IMG/VR virus record: IMGVR_UViG_3300028558_000007
Span: 1 to 40,888 of that record
Reading direction: 5' to 3' (one strand)
Origin: a virus
DNA length: 40,888 bases
This document shows positions 29,576 through 37,951 of the stretch, one piece after another. A model generated the notes under the pieces. That model did no database searches. It saw only the letters and a list, made by a program, of their open reading frames with translations, and had not been told where the DNA came from. Position 1 is the first letter of the stretch, and each line of letters starts with the position of its first letter. The position numbers and the translations under genes were made by a program.

Positions 29576-29599
29576 GAAGTGAAACTCCTACTAGGTTGT

Positions 29600-29617
29600 T
29601 AATTTCCAAGTAACAAG
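29600..29617 (-). promoter_or_regulatory. Late promoter-like motif upstream of the fibre operon
   Basis: The minus strand reads CTTGTTACTTGGAAATTA, one of four near-identical copies (others at 3241, 9383 and 33573). It lies 25-42 nt before the first fibre gene. Confidence 0.5.
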
Positions 29618-29653
29618 TAATGCGTTATTTTAAAATAAAAAAATGTTCAGGAA

Positions 29654-29681
29654 TTGACGATTTAAGCAGTTGTGGTATACT
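29654..29681 (+). promoter_or_regulatory. Sigma70-type promoter
   Basis: TTGACG (29654-29659), a 16-nt spacer and TATACT (29676-29681) with a TG extended -10. It drives the plus-strand cassette of small membrane genes starting at 29704, so that cassette can be expressed early and independently. Confidence 0.7.
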
Positions 29682-29703
29682 GCTTGGGAAAATGAGGTGA
29701 AAT

Positions 29704-29952
29704 GTGCAGATCGACAACGAAAAATTGCTGTTTAACCTGATAGAGAAAAGAAGAATTTTTTGGGAACCTATTGTAGCGGCATCACTTTTACTGTTTGCAA
29801 TTTTAGGGGTTATGGTTCCTTTATATGTTCACTCAGACAATGCTAATAGAGCACTGATTGAGTCTATCAGAAAGGATATCAATGAGTTCCACAAAGAAAT
29901 GAGAGATTTTCATGGCAGAATGTGTGCTATTGAGGAGAGAAGAAACCCATGA
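29704..29952 (+). CDS. Single-TM coiled-coil protein (paralogue of 13522-13746)
   Basis: 82 aa from a GTG at 29704, with GAGGTGAAAT upstream. TM segment FWEPIVAASLLLFAILGVMV followed by a charged helix (ALIESIRKDINEFHKEMRDF). Clearly related to the protein at 13522-13746 in both parts. First gene of a five-gene membrane cassette with its own sigma70 promoter. Could be a holin-like, antiholin-like or superinfection-exclusion protein. Confidence 0.72.
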   Translation: MQIDNEKLLFNLIEKRRIFWEPIVAASLLLFAILGVMVPLYVHSDNANRALIESIRKDINEFHKEMRDFHGRMCAIEERRNP

Positions 29953-30026
29953 TCTGGCCATGTATTTTTGCTGTGATTGTGATAAGTTGGGGAATTTATT
30001 GGAGCTTACCTAAGAGAAAAAAATGA
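29949..30026 (+). CDS. Membrane microprotein
   Basis: 25 aa: a single TM segment (IFAVIVISWGIYW) with a basic tail. It overlaps the previous stop by 4 nt and the next start by 4 nt (ATGA both times). The double coupling supports a real gene. Confidence 0.5.
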   Translation: MIWPCIFAVIVISWGIYWSLPKRKK

Positions 30027-30307
30027 AATATTGTTTTTTATTTTGGGGTGTATTTATATCGTTTATGGCAATAATAGGTGGCATATCCTTATATTTTTGT
30101 TCTTGTGATGATTCTGTTAATCTGTTTCAGCAATCGTCTTGTTTTTATACAAATCAAGGTGGCGTAAAAAGAATGCTACATAAAATAGAATTTGAAAATC
30201 ATTCTTATATTTTAATGAGAAATTTGTGGAGTTCTGCTGGGGACTGTATTCTACATGATCCAGATTGTAAATGGTTTACGAAAAAGGAGAAGACATGGAT
30301 TGGATAA
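30023..30307 (+). CDS. Exported or membrane-anchored small protein
   Basis: 94 aa. An N-terminal hydrophobic segment (YCFLFWGVFISFMAIIGGI) ends in a Cys-rich stretch (FCSCDD), so a signal anchor or lipobox-like site is possible. The rest is polar with four more Cys and would be periplasmic. Part of the membrane cassette. No family recognised. Confidence 0.6.
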   Translation: MKYCFLFWGVFISFMAIIGGISLYFCSCDDSVNLFQQSSCFYTNQGGVKRMLHKIEFENHSYILMRNLWSSAGDCILHDPDCKWFTKKEKTWIG

Positions 30308-30513
30308 AAAAACACGTGGATACGGTAATCGTCCTTGGAGGGATCTTGAGTTCATTTTTATGGATAAATTCTGAAATGAGAGGGATCGATAAGAGAATGA
30401 CAGCCATCGAAAGTAGACTAACGAAAATTGAAACAATTTTGATTGTCACTGGGGTCATGCACCCATCATTGGCCTGCAAAAAAGTTGATGAGAATTTACA
30501 GAAAGGAGTTTAA
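30295..30513 (+). CDS. Holin-like TM plus coiled-coil protein
   Basis: 72 aa from the ATG at 30295, with AGGAGAAGAC upstream. TM segment HVDTVIVLGGILSSFLWINS, then a short coil (RMTAIESRLTKIETILIVTG). Weakly similar in layout to the proteins at 13522 and 29704. Overlaps the previous gene by 13 nt. A holin-like role is plausible. Confidence 0.55.
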   Translation: MDWIKKHVDTVIVLGGILSSFLWINSEMRGIDKRMTAIESRLTKIETILIVTGVMHPSLACKKVDENLQKGV

Positions 30514-30514
30514 A

Positions 30515-30577
30515 ATGATTTTTGCAATAGTTTCAGGAATTATTCTTGTATGTGTGTGGGGATTTTTGTGCAGATAG
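30515..30577 (+). CDS. 20-aa membrane microprotein
   Basis: 20 aa, essentially one TM helix (IFAIVSGIILVCVWGF), with AAAGGAG upstream. It ends at the base before the convergent late gene's stop. Small, so the coding call is tentative. Confidence 0.4.
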   Translation: MIFAIVSGIILVCVWGFLCR

Positions 30578-31870
30578 TCAATCTTCCTCTTTTTCTTTCT
30601 TATTAAGATAGATTGAGAGGAATTTTTTGGCACTTTCTGGGCTTCCCCTGATAGCTGAATCAAGCAATTTTCTAGGGAAATGTTGTAAGTATGGACTAGT
30701 CAGAAGTTTGCTTGCTGTAAACCTAGATAAAATTTCAGTAATTGCTCTTCCAATTCCCTTTTTGTCTTGTTTTACAATGGCTTCTGAAAGATTTGCAGCA
30801 TTCCTAAAATCATGAAAATGGGACACAAGATCCGGCCTTACCCTTATCCCCAATCTCCTTACATTGCCAAATAGTTCATTGGCTGCTGTAAAATCTTCAC
30901 CAAGAAAATTTGTAAGATGATTCTCTAAAACCCTTCTAACACCGCCAAGATGCCCATTTCCACGCCCAATATGATAATTTACATCACGGTAAAAATCCAT
31001 AATTGAAGCTGCGTTTCCAGGCCCATGAATAAGATCTTGAGCATCTCTGGCTATTAAATCTCTAACTGCACGGGGAAGAGTATTTAATTCCTGTGAAAGA
31101 TCATTTAAAAGACCTGTAAGTTCTTGAGTGCTTCTTACTTGCTGTCCAGCAGGAGAAGCGGCCAGATTGTTGTATATTCGCGCAATAGCTGTACGACTTT
31201 CAGCGATTCTGCCTACAGTTCCCTCACCCCTATGGGCGATTGGCGATAATAACCCTATCTTTCGATTGCTTTGGATGGCTGGCGCAATCTCTCTTTCTGA
31301 TAACCCATGGCCACGAGCAGTATTTACCAACTCTTCTTGGCGACTTCCGGCTCTGGGCCTTAATCTTCCAGAAACAGAACCTCCTAAAGCTGATCCAAGC
31401 ACTTCGGCGGCCATTTGTCCCCAGGGTCCTGCTCCAGAATCTTCTGCTAGTTGCCCAGCAAGCGCCCCACCTCCAATCCCTGCTAATTTGGCTGCTGTTC
31501 CTCCTGGACCGACAGCAAACCCAGGAAGCATTCTCCCCCCCCGTTCTGCCATTGATTCTAAAAAACCTTCTTGTGAAGGCAAAGCCTTGTCTAATGACTC
31601 AGAACCAATCTGATTTCTTTGCGCTTTCATTTCTTCTAGCTGTTCAGGATTAGCGCCATAGACATCTCTTAAGATCTCAGATGTGGTATCCTCACCACCA
31701 AACATTTCTCCTAAATCGGATAAACCTCTTATAAATCCCTTAGAACCAGCAGAAAGAACGGATTCTGTTTTCCCTTGATGATATCTTGAGTCTGTGGATG
31801 GATCTATTTTCCTGAATCTTTTCTGGGGTTCTTCTTCGGGTTCTACATATCCAATTCTTTTAAATGCCAT
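30578..31870 (-). CDS. Putative internal virion / ejection protein
   Basis: 430 aa. A polar N-terminus (residues about 1-100), an Ala/Gly-rich amphipathic or membrane-active segment (about 110-165: GGRMLPGFAVGPGGTAAKLA, GGALAGQLAEDSG) and a helical C-terminal domain. The Gly/Ala segment flanked by helices is what ejection proteins of short-tailed phages often show. Coupled by 1 nt to the gene at 31870-33015. No named family. Confidence 0.65.
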   Translation of the reverse strand: MAFKRIGYVEPEEEPQKRFRKIDPSTDSRYHQGKTESVLSAGSKGFIRGLSDLGEMFGGEDTTSEILRDVYGANPEQLEEMKAQRNQIGSESLDKALPSQEGFLESMAERGGRMLPGFAVGPGGTAAKLAGIGGGALAGQLAEDSGAGPWGQMAAEVLGSALGGSVSGRLRPRAGSRQEELVNTARGHGLSEREIAPAIQSNRKIGLLSPIAHRGEGTVGRIAESRTAIARIYNNLAASPAGQQVRSTQELTGLLNDLSQELNTLPRAVRDLIARDAQDLIHGPGNAASIMDFYRDVNYHIGRGNGHLGGVRRVLENHLTNFLGEDFTAANELFGNVRRLGIRVRPDLVSHFHDFRNAANLSEAIVKQDKKGIGRAITEILSRFTASKLLTSPYLQHFPRKLLDSAIRGSPESAKKFLSIYLNKKEKEED

Positions 31871-33015
31871 TATTTACCCTGTTTGATCCAAGAACTTCCA
31901 TCACTGGTATAAATTTCCCCAGTTTCCTCATCTTGAAACTGTTGACCTTTATTTTTATGGGCAGGAGGAAGTTTTTCGAGGGTGCCTATATTTTTGAACT
32001 TTTCGCTTAGTTTTTCTGTTTGTTTTTCCGACATTTTTTCTGCCAAAGATTCAGCCACATCAGAATCAATATTTCTCACACCTCCAGCTTTATCAAAAAC
32101 ATTTTTCAGATTTTTGTAATAAACTGAGTTTATGTCATTTGTTAGGTTAATGTGCTCAATAAGATCTTTAATTCCCTGTTCAGAATTCATTAGATTTGGA
32201 AATTGCTTTAGGTACTGAGCCAAATCAAAATTGGTTACTCTTGATCCATAGGTATCTTTTGCTCCTGACGCGAATTCATTTATAATTTTCACAAATCTTT
32301 GTGCCTCAGGACTTGAAGCAAAAGGAAGTTTAAGATTCCCATCTGAATCGACATTCAGTCTGCCAAAATAAGAAGGAAGTTTTTTGCTTTTGGCCAAGTC
32401 ATCTAATATTCCAAGATTTCTCTTGATTTTGGAAAATTCCCTGAGCTTATTTCCTGCGGCATCATAAATAGGTTTTCCGCTTTTATATCGCTCTGTCCCT
32501 CTTCTTACCTTCTCAGCCGGAGTCAGTCCCTTGTCTTGGCCTTTAATATAGTTATCTAAATTATTTTCTGTCTCCCTTTCCTCAATTTCTTCATAGGCCC
32601 GATCAGCTAACTCAGATTCCTGTCTCTGTGCCCCTTTTTCAGTGAATTCCCCCTCTTGTCCATTTTCAGAAAGTTTAGACATGATATCGGAAAACATCTG
32701 ATCTTGATTTCCCTGTTCAGATTGCAAGCGACCATCTGGAGTCAATCCTCGCTTTCTTTCTTCTAAAAGTTCTTTAGCAAATTGAGTTCTGCCCCCAACA
32801 GAGAATGTGGAGTACATCTTTGCTTCTTCTGGTGAAAAACCAGCCTCGACTAATTCTTGTTCACTTGGACCTGTGTTTCTTCTGGCTTTTTGCAAAGCCA
32901 TTTTCTGCGCGAAATCGGCACCTCGGGATATTCCCCGAGAAAGTCCCTGACTAAAATTTCTAGCAAACGATTGAGCGAAGCTTGGAACTTCATCCAGAAC
33001 ACCTATATAACCCAT
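31870..33015 (-). CDS. Putative internal virion protein
   Basis: 381 aa from the ATG at 33015, with AGGAGATATTTT upstream; the open frame to 33096 lacks a site. Polar, helical and charged throughout; N-terminal SFAQSFARNFSQGLSRGISR segment, EELVEAGFSPEEAKMYSTFS, then long Lys/Glu helices. Position between the tail and fibre modules with two other virion-like genes suggests an ejection or injection protein. No family recognised. Confidence 0.65.
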   Translation of the reverse strand: MGYIGVLDEVPSFAQSFARNFSQGLSRGISRGADFAQKMALQKARRNTGPSEQELVEAGFSPEEAKMYSTFSVGGRTQFAKELLEERKRGLTPDGRLQSEQGNQDQMFSDIMSKLSENGQEGEFTEKGAQRQESELADRAYEEIEERETENNLDNYIKGQDKGLTPAEKVRRGTERYKSGKPIYDAAGNKLREFSKIKRNLGILDDLAKSKKLPSYFGRLNVDSDGNLKLPFASSPEAQRFVKIINEFASGAKDTYGSRVTNFDLAQYLKQFPNLMNSEQGIKDLIEHINLTNDINSVYYKNLKNVFDKAGGVRNIDSDVAESLAEKMSEKQTEKLSEKFKNIGTLEKLPPAHKNKGQQFQDEETGEIYTSDGSSWIKQGK

Positions 33016-33025
33016 AAAATATCTC

Positions 33026-33553
33026 CTAAAATAGTCCGGCCCATTTACCCATCCCCATAGTCCCAAAATTACCAGCGGCTTCTGCGCCAACCCCACCGAG
33101 TCCAGTTAGAAAATCCTGCCACCAAGGTTTCTGTTTTTTCACCAACCCCGTTTTCTGCATATCCTGCCCCATCAGATTCTCGTATAACTGCATTAGCTGA
33201 CTTGTGGCTTGATTCTGTAGTCCCAGCCTATTTGACTGCAGGCGCTCGGCTAAATCAGCTCCTGCGCCACTCATGCTGTTTTGGAAGCCGCTGGAGTGTC
33301 TGCCCCCAGAACCCATGCCTGAGAAGCGCGATGCCATGCTTCCCTGTAGTTGCCCAAACTGGCGCATTGCCGGGGCTTCTAGCTGCTCCCATTGCTCTGG
33401 AGTGCCACCCTGGGCCATCTGCATCATTTGCTGGAGCATTTGAGGGAATCCCTGCTGAAGGGTACTGGCCCCAGAATTGAAGAGGTCCATCTGTTGAGAT
33501 GACTTGTTGGGGATAGAGAATGATTGATACCCTTTAGGGACTGAGGAGGCCAT
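33026..33553 (-). CDS. Small Gln/Met-rich internal virion-like protein
   Basis: 175 aa, rich in Gln, Met and Gly (FPQMLQQMMQMAQGGTPEQW, MASRFSGMGSGGRHSSGF). C-terminus KPWWQDFLTGLGGVGAEAAG. Similar Gln/Met-rich small proteins accompany ejection proteins in P22-like phages, but that is an analogy only. First gene of the internal-protein group; a late motif lies 20-37 nt upstream. Confidence 0.65.
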   Translation of the reverse strand: MASSVPKGYQSFSIPNKSSQQMDLFNSGASTLQQGFPQMLQQMMQMAQGGTPEQWEQLEAPAMRQFGQLQGSMASRFSGMGSGGRHSSGFQNSMSGAGADLAERLQSNRLGLQNQATSQLMQLYENLMGQDMQKTGLVKKQKPWWQDFLTGLGGVGAEAAGNFGTMGMGKWAGLF

Positions 33554-33572
33554 GTTTGAACCTTGGTTTTCT

Positions 33573-33590
33573 TAATTTCCTAGTATCAGA
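33573..33590 (-). promoter_or_regulatory. Late promoter-like motif upstream of the internal-protein genes
   Basis: The minus strand reads TCTGATACTAGGAAATTA, one of four near-identical copies, 20-37 nt before the start at 33553. Confidence 0.5.
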
Positions 33591-33672
33591 TTGGCTATAG
33601 AAAAACAAATTTCTTGATCTAAATTTTTAAATCCACCATGAAAATAATGAATGTCACAACCTTGGAGAGAAA

Positions 33673-34059
33673 ATGGATTATCACACTATTATAAAAACAA
33701 TTCTTTGCGGTCTGAAAGGATTGTCTGATTATTGTGAGGATAAATTAAGTAGTCAACCCACATCCCCAGAACTGACTAATAAGGGGGAAATTCTTACTGC
33801 TCAAGAGTTTAGCGAAAAACATCTTTTTTGCAACAAAGGAGCTGTTTACGATATCTTAAAAGATCGTCCTTTGTACAAAAAAGAAAAGAATGGAAAATTA
33901 GCGGCTTATGAAAAAGATTTGATTAGGTTATTTTTAGTAGAAAAGCGAAAGAGGTTATATCCAGTTATGAAGAGACATTATAACTTAATTACTGATTTTA
34001 AGAAGATTGTGGATGAAGTGGTGGCAGAAGCTCATCTTAAAAATCCATTTCATGCTTGA
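33673..34059 (+). CDS. Hypothetical plus-strand gene within the tail region
   Basis: 128 aa with GGAGAG before the ATG. Basic, helical, with AQEFSEKHLFCNKGAVYDIL, which looks like a small HTH or excisionase-type fold (LTAQEFSEKH...KGAVYDILKD...YKKEKNGKLAAYEKDL). If so it is a DNA-binding accessory regulator. Transcribed against its surroundings and convergent by 10 nt with the next gene. AT-rich composition unlike the tail genes suggests later acquisition. Confidence 0.65.
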   Translation: MDYHTIIKTILCGLKGLSDYCEDKLSSQPTSPELTNKGEILTAQEFSEKHLFCNKGAVYDILKDRPLYKKEKNGKLAAYEKDLIRLFLVEKRKRLYPVMKRHYNLITDFKKIVDEVVAEAHLKNPFHA

Positions 34060-34526
34060 GCTAACCACTCGACAACCACAAACCCTGACGTAATGGTGGG
34101 CGGAGCGCCGCCTCCGGCTGTAATCACAATTTGAGTTGGCGAGAGCGTGAGCGAGATCTGATTGTTGGCAGCAACAACATCAACATACGGAAGGGTATAC
34201 CAGTTTGTCCCGTCTGTGAATGTTCCCCATAGGCGGACGATGGCGCTGATGTTGTTGAAGTTGATGCCGTGGTTTGTACTTCCGGCTCCTGTGATCTCAT
34301 AGACTTTTCTAAATCCCTGCTGTCTTCGACCATTAGGCTGGACAAACCATGTCTCTCCAGTGGCAAATGTGATATCGGAAGAAAACGTACCAATTCCCCT
34401 CTGATTTACAGCATTGGCAATATCGATATAAGTCTTGTCTAGCTCTACAGAGAGTGGCTGGGACTCTTCCGGGAAGCTACGCTGCACTCGTAAGTAAGGG
34501 ATCTGAGAGGCTATGCGGGAGGTCAT
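34050..34526 (-). CDS. Virion structural protein, tail region
   Basis: 158 aa, beta-rich (YLRVQRSFPEESQPLSVELD, GIGTFSSDITFATGETWFVQ, WGTFTDGTNWYTLPYVDVVA). Coupled by 4-nt overlap to the large tail gene upstream. The order suggests a tail needle, tail tip or stabilising protein of a short tail. No family recognised. Confidence 0.7.
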   Translation of the reverse strand: MTSRIASQIPYLRVQRSFPEESQPLSVELDKTYIDIANAVNQRGIGTFSSDITFATGETWFVQPNGRRQQGFRKVYEITGAGSTNHGINFNNISAIVRLWGTFTDGTNWYTLPYVDVVAANNQISLTLSPTQIVITAGGGAPPTITSGFVVVEWLAQA

Positions 34527-37372
34527 GCTAATAGGGCGCTTGGTGAGACGTCGATAATAAAGCTATGTAGTTCTATTTCAGCGAATTGATTGTTAAAATC
34601 TGTATCTCGCATCTGGTCATCAGACAACGTAAATCCAAGTTGGACGGTATCTCCCAGGAGTGAAGTGTTGACTCTGTGCCAGATCTGCGCTTGGTTATTG
34701 CTCGTGGAACCATCAGATCCGATCTGATTTAGCTGCTGTAGATTTACGTTGGCTGGTGTAAGTCCAAGATTAGTGGATTCAGGGCATGTATAGAGGACGG
34801 TCGAGTAAATCAGGGCATTGTTTACTGAAAGAGGAGAGGGAACTATAGGGCCGATGTTGTAAGGGTTTGTAGGGTCTTGGCTTAGGAATATAAGCAATGT
34901 AATCTGTCCTAGAGATGTCGAGGAAAGCAAATATTGCTGCATTCCGATTCGTGTCTTTCTTCCCATATCCCAAGCTACCGGGAATTGCTTAGTCTGGATA
35001 AGAGGGATATACATCCGTGTGATTTGTCCCCCTCCTAGATATTCAAGGGAGTTGATGGCAGGATTTAGAGAGAATGTATTCCCATTGGTTGATGGAGTAG
35101 CTACGGAGAAAATCTTTCCATTCACTAATGAGCCTACCGATCCTAGCGCTCCAGTAATGATGATGTAGTCCCCTTCATTGAGTCCGTGGTTGGGAGAGGT
35201 CACTAAATTTCCAGAGATGTCCGAGATATACAAAGAAGTATCTTCTCCAGTCCCTTCAGAGAGGAACATAATGAACCCCTGCTGATTGCCGCCTATCACC
35301 TCTGGCTGCAGCAAGGTTTGCTCCCCTGAGTCCCAATTGTCTGTCCATTCATCCCAAGTAAAATCATCAAGCTCATCCCAGGTCTGTCCAGTGGATTTTC
35401 TGAACTGCCCATAGGTGGTATAGGACTCCAGGAAGATCGCCCAAGATTGATCCCGATAGTTGTAGAACAGGGTTTGAGAAGGAAAAGGGGTAGCGTCGGC
35501 AGTGGAATAATTTTGCGGAGCCGGGTAGGAGAAATACACCCACTCGTTGATATAATCTCTTTGGGCAGTGACCCGCTCCCTTCCATTATTCTTAAGGTTG
35601 ATCTTAAATACTTCATCAGGAATGACTAAATCGATACGGTCAGAGGATACCTGCGTCGTCATAGTTATTCCGCGATTGCCAAAATCAGCCATACCACGAT
35701 CAAAGTTGATGGCTGAGAATGTGCTATCTGATCCGTATTCTGAATTTATTGTATAGAAGTTGAAAGGTATAATGTCGTTTCCCGTATAGACAAAGCGAGA
35801 TTTACGATTAGACAATCCCATTAAAATCACATCTTCATTTGCCGTAGCGGTAGAGATCGCCTCCTGATGGCCCTCCTGCACATAGCCACCATAGCCCACA
35901 ACATCTTCCCAATAGGCTGATGGCTGCGCAGTCTGGTTTGCTGGAACAAGAATTGGGGTAAAGGTTGTCGTTGGGATAATTGATGGAGATGGTAGAACCG
36001 TTGAATAGGGGAATGAAGCAGTGTAAAACGGTGTCCCATTTTGTGAATATATTACAGTGTCCTGCAGGTAGCGCTGGGAACCTGCGGTCGAAGTTTGGAC
36101 TACGGGGCCAATAAACAAGAGACGGTCTTTGAATGGTAAGATCATTCGCGCACCCACTAAATAGTATTGACCGGGCGGCAGATCTGAGATGCTAAATGTA
36201 GTTGTTGGGCCAGAAATCAGCGGGGGGGCAAAGTTAACCCATCCAGTGTTAGTTTGGAAGACTGGAGGGGTAGCAGAAGAGACCGGAGAACCATCGTAAA
36301 ATCTTAAGCAGTCTTTGGTTACATCGGATCGATTGGTTAAATATTGAGCAATCCCTAGAGTTCCATTAGTAGCTAAAGTAGCATTTGGAAATTTGACAAT
36401 AACATTATTTGCGTCTGTTACAGTAATAACATAGCCAGTCTCAAAATTTATTCCCGTTGTTGTCAAGACTTCATTAATAAAAACAAAATCACCTACAACT
36501 AATCCATGACCTGTAATCTGAAGATTGGCCGTCGTTGCCGTAAGAACCGTTACTGCCACAATCGGCTTATATTGCATTCCCACATTGGTAGGATCAAAAG
36601 GAATATTTATCCCATTTGTTACCCAAAAAGCTCCAGAATAGTTTGTAGACCAGAATTGCTGGTAATCCTGACCATTCCAAGTCGTTGGAGTCCACACAGA
36701 TTTTTGAACATATACAGGATAGGTAGCTGTTGCTGGATTCTTATAAAAGCTCACATTGTTAATGACAAAGGGTGATGTCGTGGCAATGTTATATGCAAAG
36801 GTCGTGTTGAATGCCAATTCCCCCGGAAATGCTGGGAAAGGTGCTAGGGTGCTTGCCGTAATGTCTAATGTCTCAAGTCCCAATACAGGGAGATTCGGAT
36901 AGAAGAGAAAGCTTGCTGTGCCAATGGTATGTGCAGCTCCTCCAGTGATCGTTATTGCCCCTGTTGAATAGTTTATAGTTCCAGTTCCCCCTGGCGCTCC
37001 CTGCAAAGTCCCGTCCATTAAGAGGTCAGTATAGATGTTAGCGGCTGTGCTATCGGTGAAAGTCACAGTACCGGGAACTATCGAGGAACCAGAAGGAACG
37101 GAAGGAGAGGAGAATCCGGTGAGTAAATTCCCAGTTCCTGAACCATTTAATACAAAGGTAGTGGTTCCAGGCGAGGGATTGAAAGCTGTGGAAGCAGAGG
37201 AAAAATAATTGGTTAGGCGCCCAAGAAAGAGAGTGCCTCGCTTGCGCTTGACTCTTCCTCTCCACTGGTAAGCATTCTGCAAGACTGGAAATGTGTCGTT
37301 ATCGAGATTGAAAGGTAGGACATCATTTCTCAGACCTTTGGTAACAGGGACGACGGCGATCTTCTGTCCCAT
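34523..37372 (-). CDS. Large tail protein (tail hub/stabilisation-like)
   Basis: 949 aa, the largest gene. It starts MGQKIAVVPVTKGLRNDVLP, with FPVLQNAYQWRGRVKRKRG at residues about 30-48: the opening pattern of P22 gp10-like tail proteins, which stabilise packaged DNA. Two copies of an NHGL-type motif (TGHGLVVGDFVFINE; PNHGLNEGDYIIITG). Mainly beta structure. Sits after the adaptor gene and before fibres, as expected for the hub or nozzle of a short tail. Assignment by position and N-terminal pattern, not alignment. Confidence 0.7.
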   Translation of the reverse strand: MGQKIAVVPVTKGLRNDVLPFNLDNDTFPVLQNAYQWRGRVKRKRGTLFLGRLTNYFSSASTAFNPSPGTTTFVLNGSGTGNLLTGFSSPSVPSGSSIVPGTVTFTDSTAANIYTDLLMDGTLQGAPGGTGTINYSTGAITITGGAAHTIGTASFLFYPNLPVLGLETLDITASTLAPFPAFPGELAFNTTFAYNIATTSPFVINNVSFYKNPATATYPVYVQKSVWTPTTWNGQDYQQFWSTNYSGAFWVTNGINIPFDPTNVGMQYKPIVAVTVLTATTANLQITGHGLVVGDFVFINEVLTTTGINFETGYVITVTDANNVIVKFPNATLATNGTLGIAQYLTNRSDVTKDCLRFYDGSPVSSATPPVFQTNTGWVNFAPPLISGPTTTFSISDLPPGQYYLVGARMILPFKDRLLFIGPVVQTSTAGSQRYLQDTVIYSQNGTPFYTASFPYSTVLPSPSIIPTTTFTPILVPANQTAQPSAYWEDVVGYGGYVQEGHQEAISTATANEDVILMGLSNRKSRFVYTGNDIIPFNFYTINSEYGSDSTFSAINFDRGMADFGNRGITMTTQVSSDRIDLVIPDEVFKINLKNNGRERVTAQRDYINEWVYFSYPAPQNYSTADATPFPSQTLFYNYRDQSWAIFLESYTTYGQFRKSTGQTWDELDDFTWDEWTDNWDSGEQTLLQPEVIGGNQQGFIMFLSEGTGEDTSLYISDISGNLVTSPNHGLNEGDYIIITGALGSVGSLVNGKIFSVATPSTNGNTFSLNPAINSLEYLGGGQITRMYIPLIQTKQFPVAWDMGRKTRIGMQQYLLSSTSLGQITLLIFLSQDPTNPYNIGPIVPSPLSVNNALIYSTVLYTCPESTNLGLTPANVNLQQLNQIGSDGSTSNNQAQIWHRVNTSLLGDTVQLGFTLSDDQMRDTDFNNQFAEIELHSFIIDVSPSALLA

Positions 37373-37951
37373 TTAGACCCCTATAGCAAGCCAGAACGCA
37401 TTTCCGCCGCCACTGGACCCTACGGTAATAGTCGTGGCTGTAAGATTAGCTATGCTAAATTGAGATCCAGTGGCATAGGCAGTGGCAAAAGCTACGATTC
37501 CAGAGCTAGGAAAAGCGGTTAATCCCACTAAAGTAAAAGTGACTGTAGTATTTGGTGGTGTGACTGTTACCACACCCCATTTTAACTGCAGGCCGCCCGG
37601 CAGAAAAGTTTGCCCAAACGATCCCAATCCCCCCGTTTTAACCACAGTCCCAGAACTCATCTGGATAGGAGTCACACTGCCATTACGGGTTAGAAAAAGC
37701 TCGGCAATTGCGCTTATGGTTTTGGAATAAAGGATTGCTTGATTTCCATATGTGTTATCAGGTACAGGGTCCGAGCCTTGAACGACATAGGTACTCTTCT
37801 GATGAAAGCCACCGTTGTTGTCATTGAAACCAAAAAGATCAACGTCAAGCAAGCTATCTATTGAATTCGTATTGGTATTTAAAGCCGGTCTTTGCTGCGC
37901 GGGCGTCTGGTTTCCAATAGGAATATTGGTAGTGTATGTATATGAGGGCAT
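37373..37951 (-). CDS. Tail-associated structural protein
   Basis: 192 aa. N-terminus TYTTNIPIGNQTPAQQRPAL with NTNSIDSLLDVDLFGFND, then FHQKSTYVVQGSDPVPDN. The C-terminal half (GLQLKWGVVTVTPPNTTVTF, TTITVGSSGGGNAFWLAIGV) resembles the small C-terminal domain found on many phage fibre or head-fibre proteins (gp53/YrvJ-like). Coupled to the adaptor gene by 1 nt. Likely a small side fibre or connector. Confidence 0.72.
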   Translation of the reverse strand: MPSYTYTTNIPIGNQTPAQQRPALNTNTNSIDSLLDVDLFGFNDNNGGFHQKSTYVVQGSDPVPDNTYGNQAILYSKTISAIAELFLTRNGSVTPIQMSSGTVVKTGGLGSFGQTFLPGGLQLKWGVVTVTPPNTTVTFTLVGLTAFPSSGIVAFATAYATGSQFSIANLTATTITVGSSGGGNAFWLAIGV

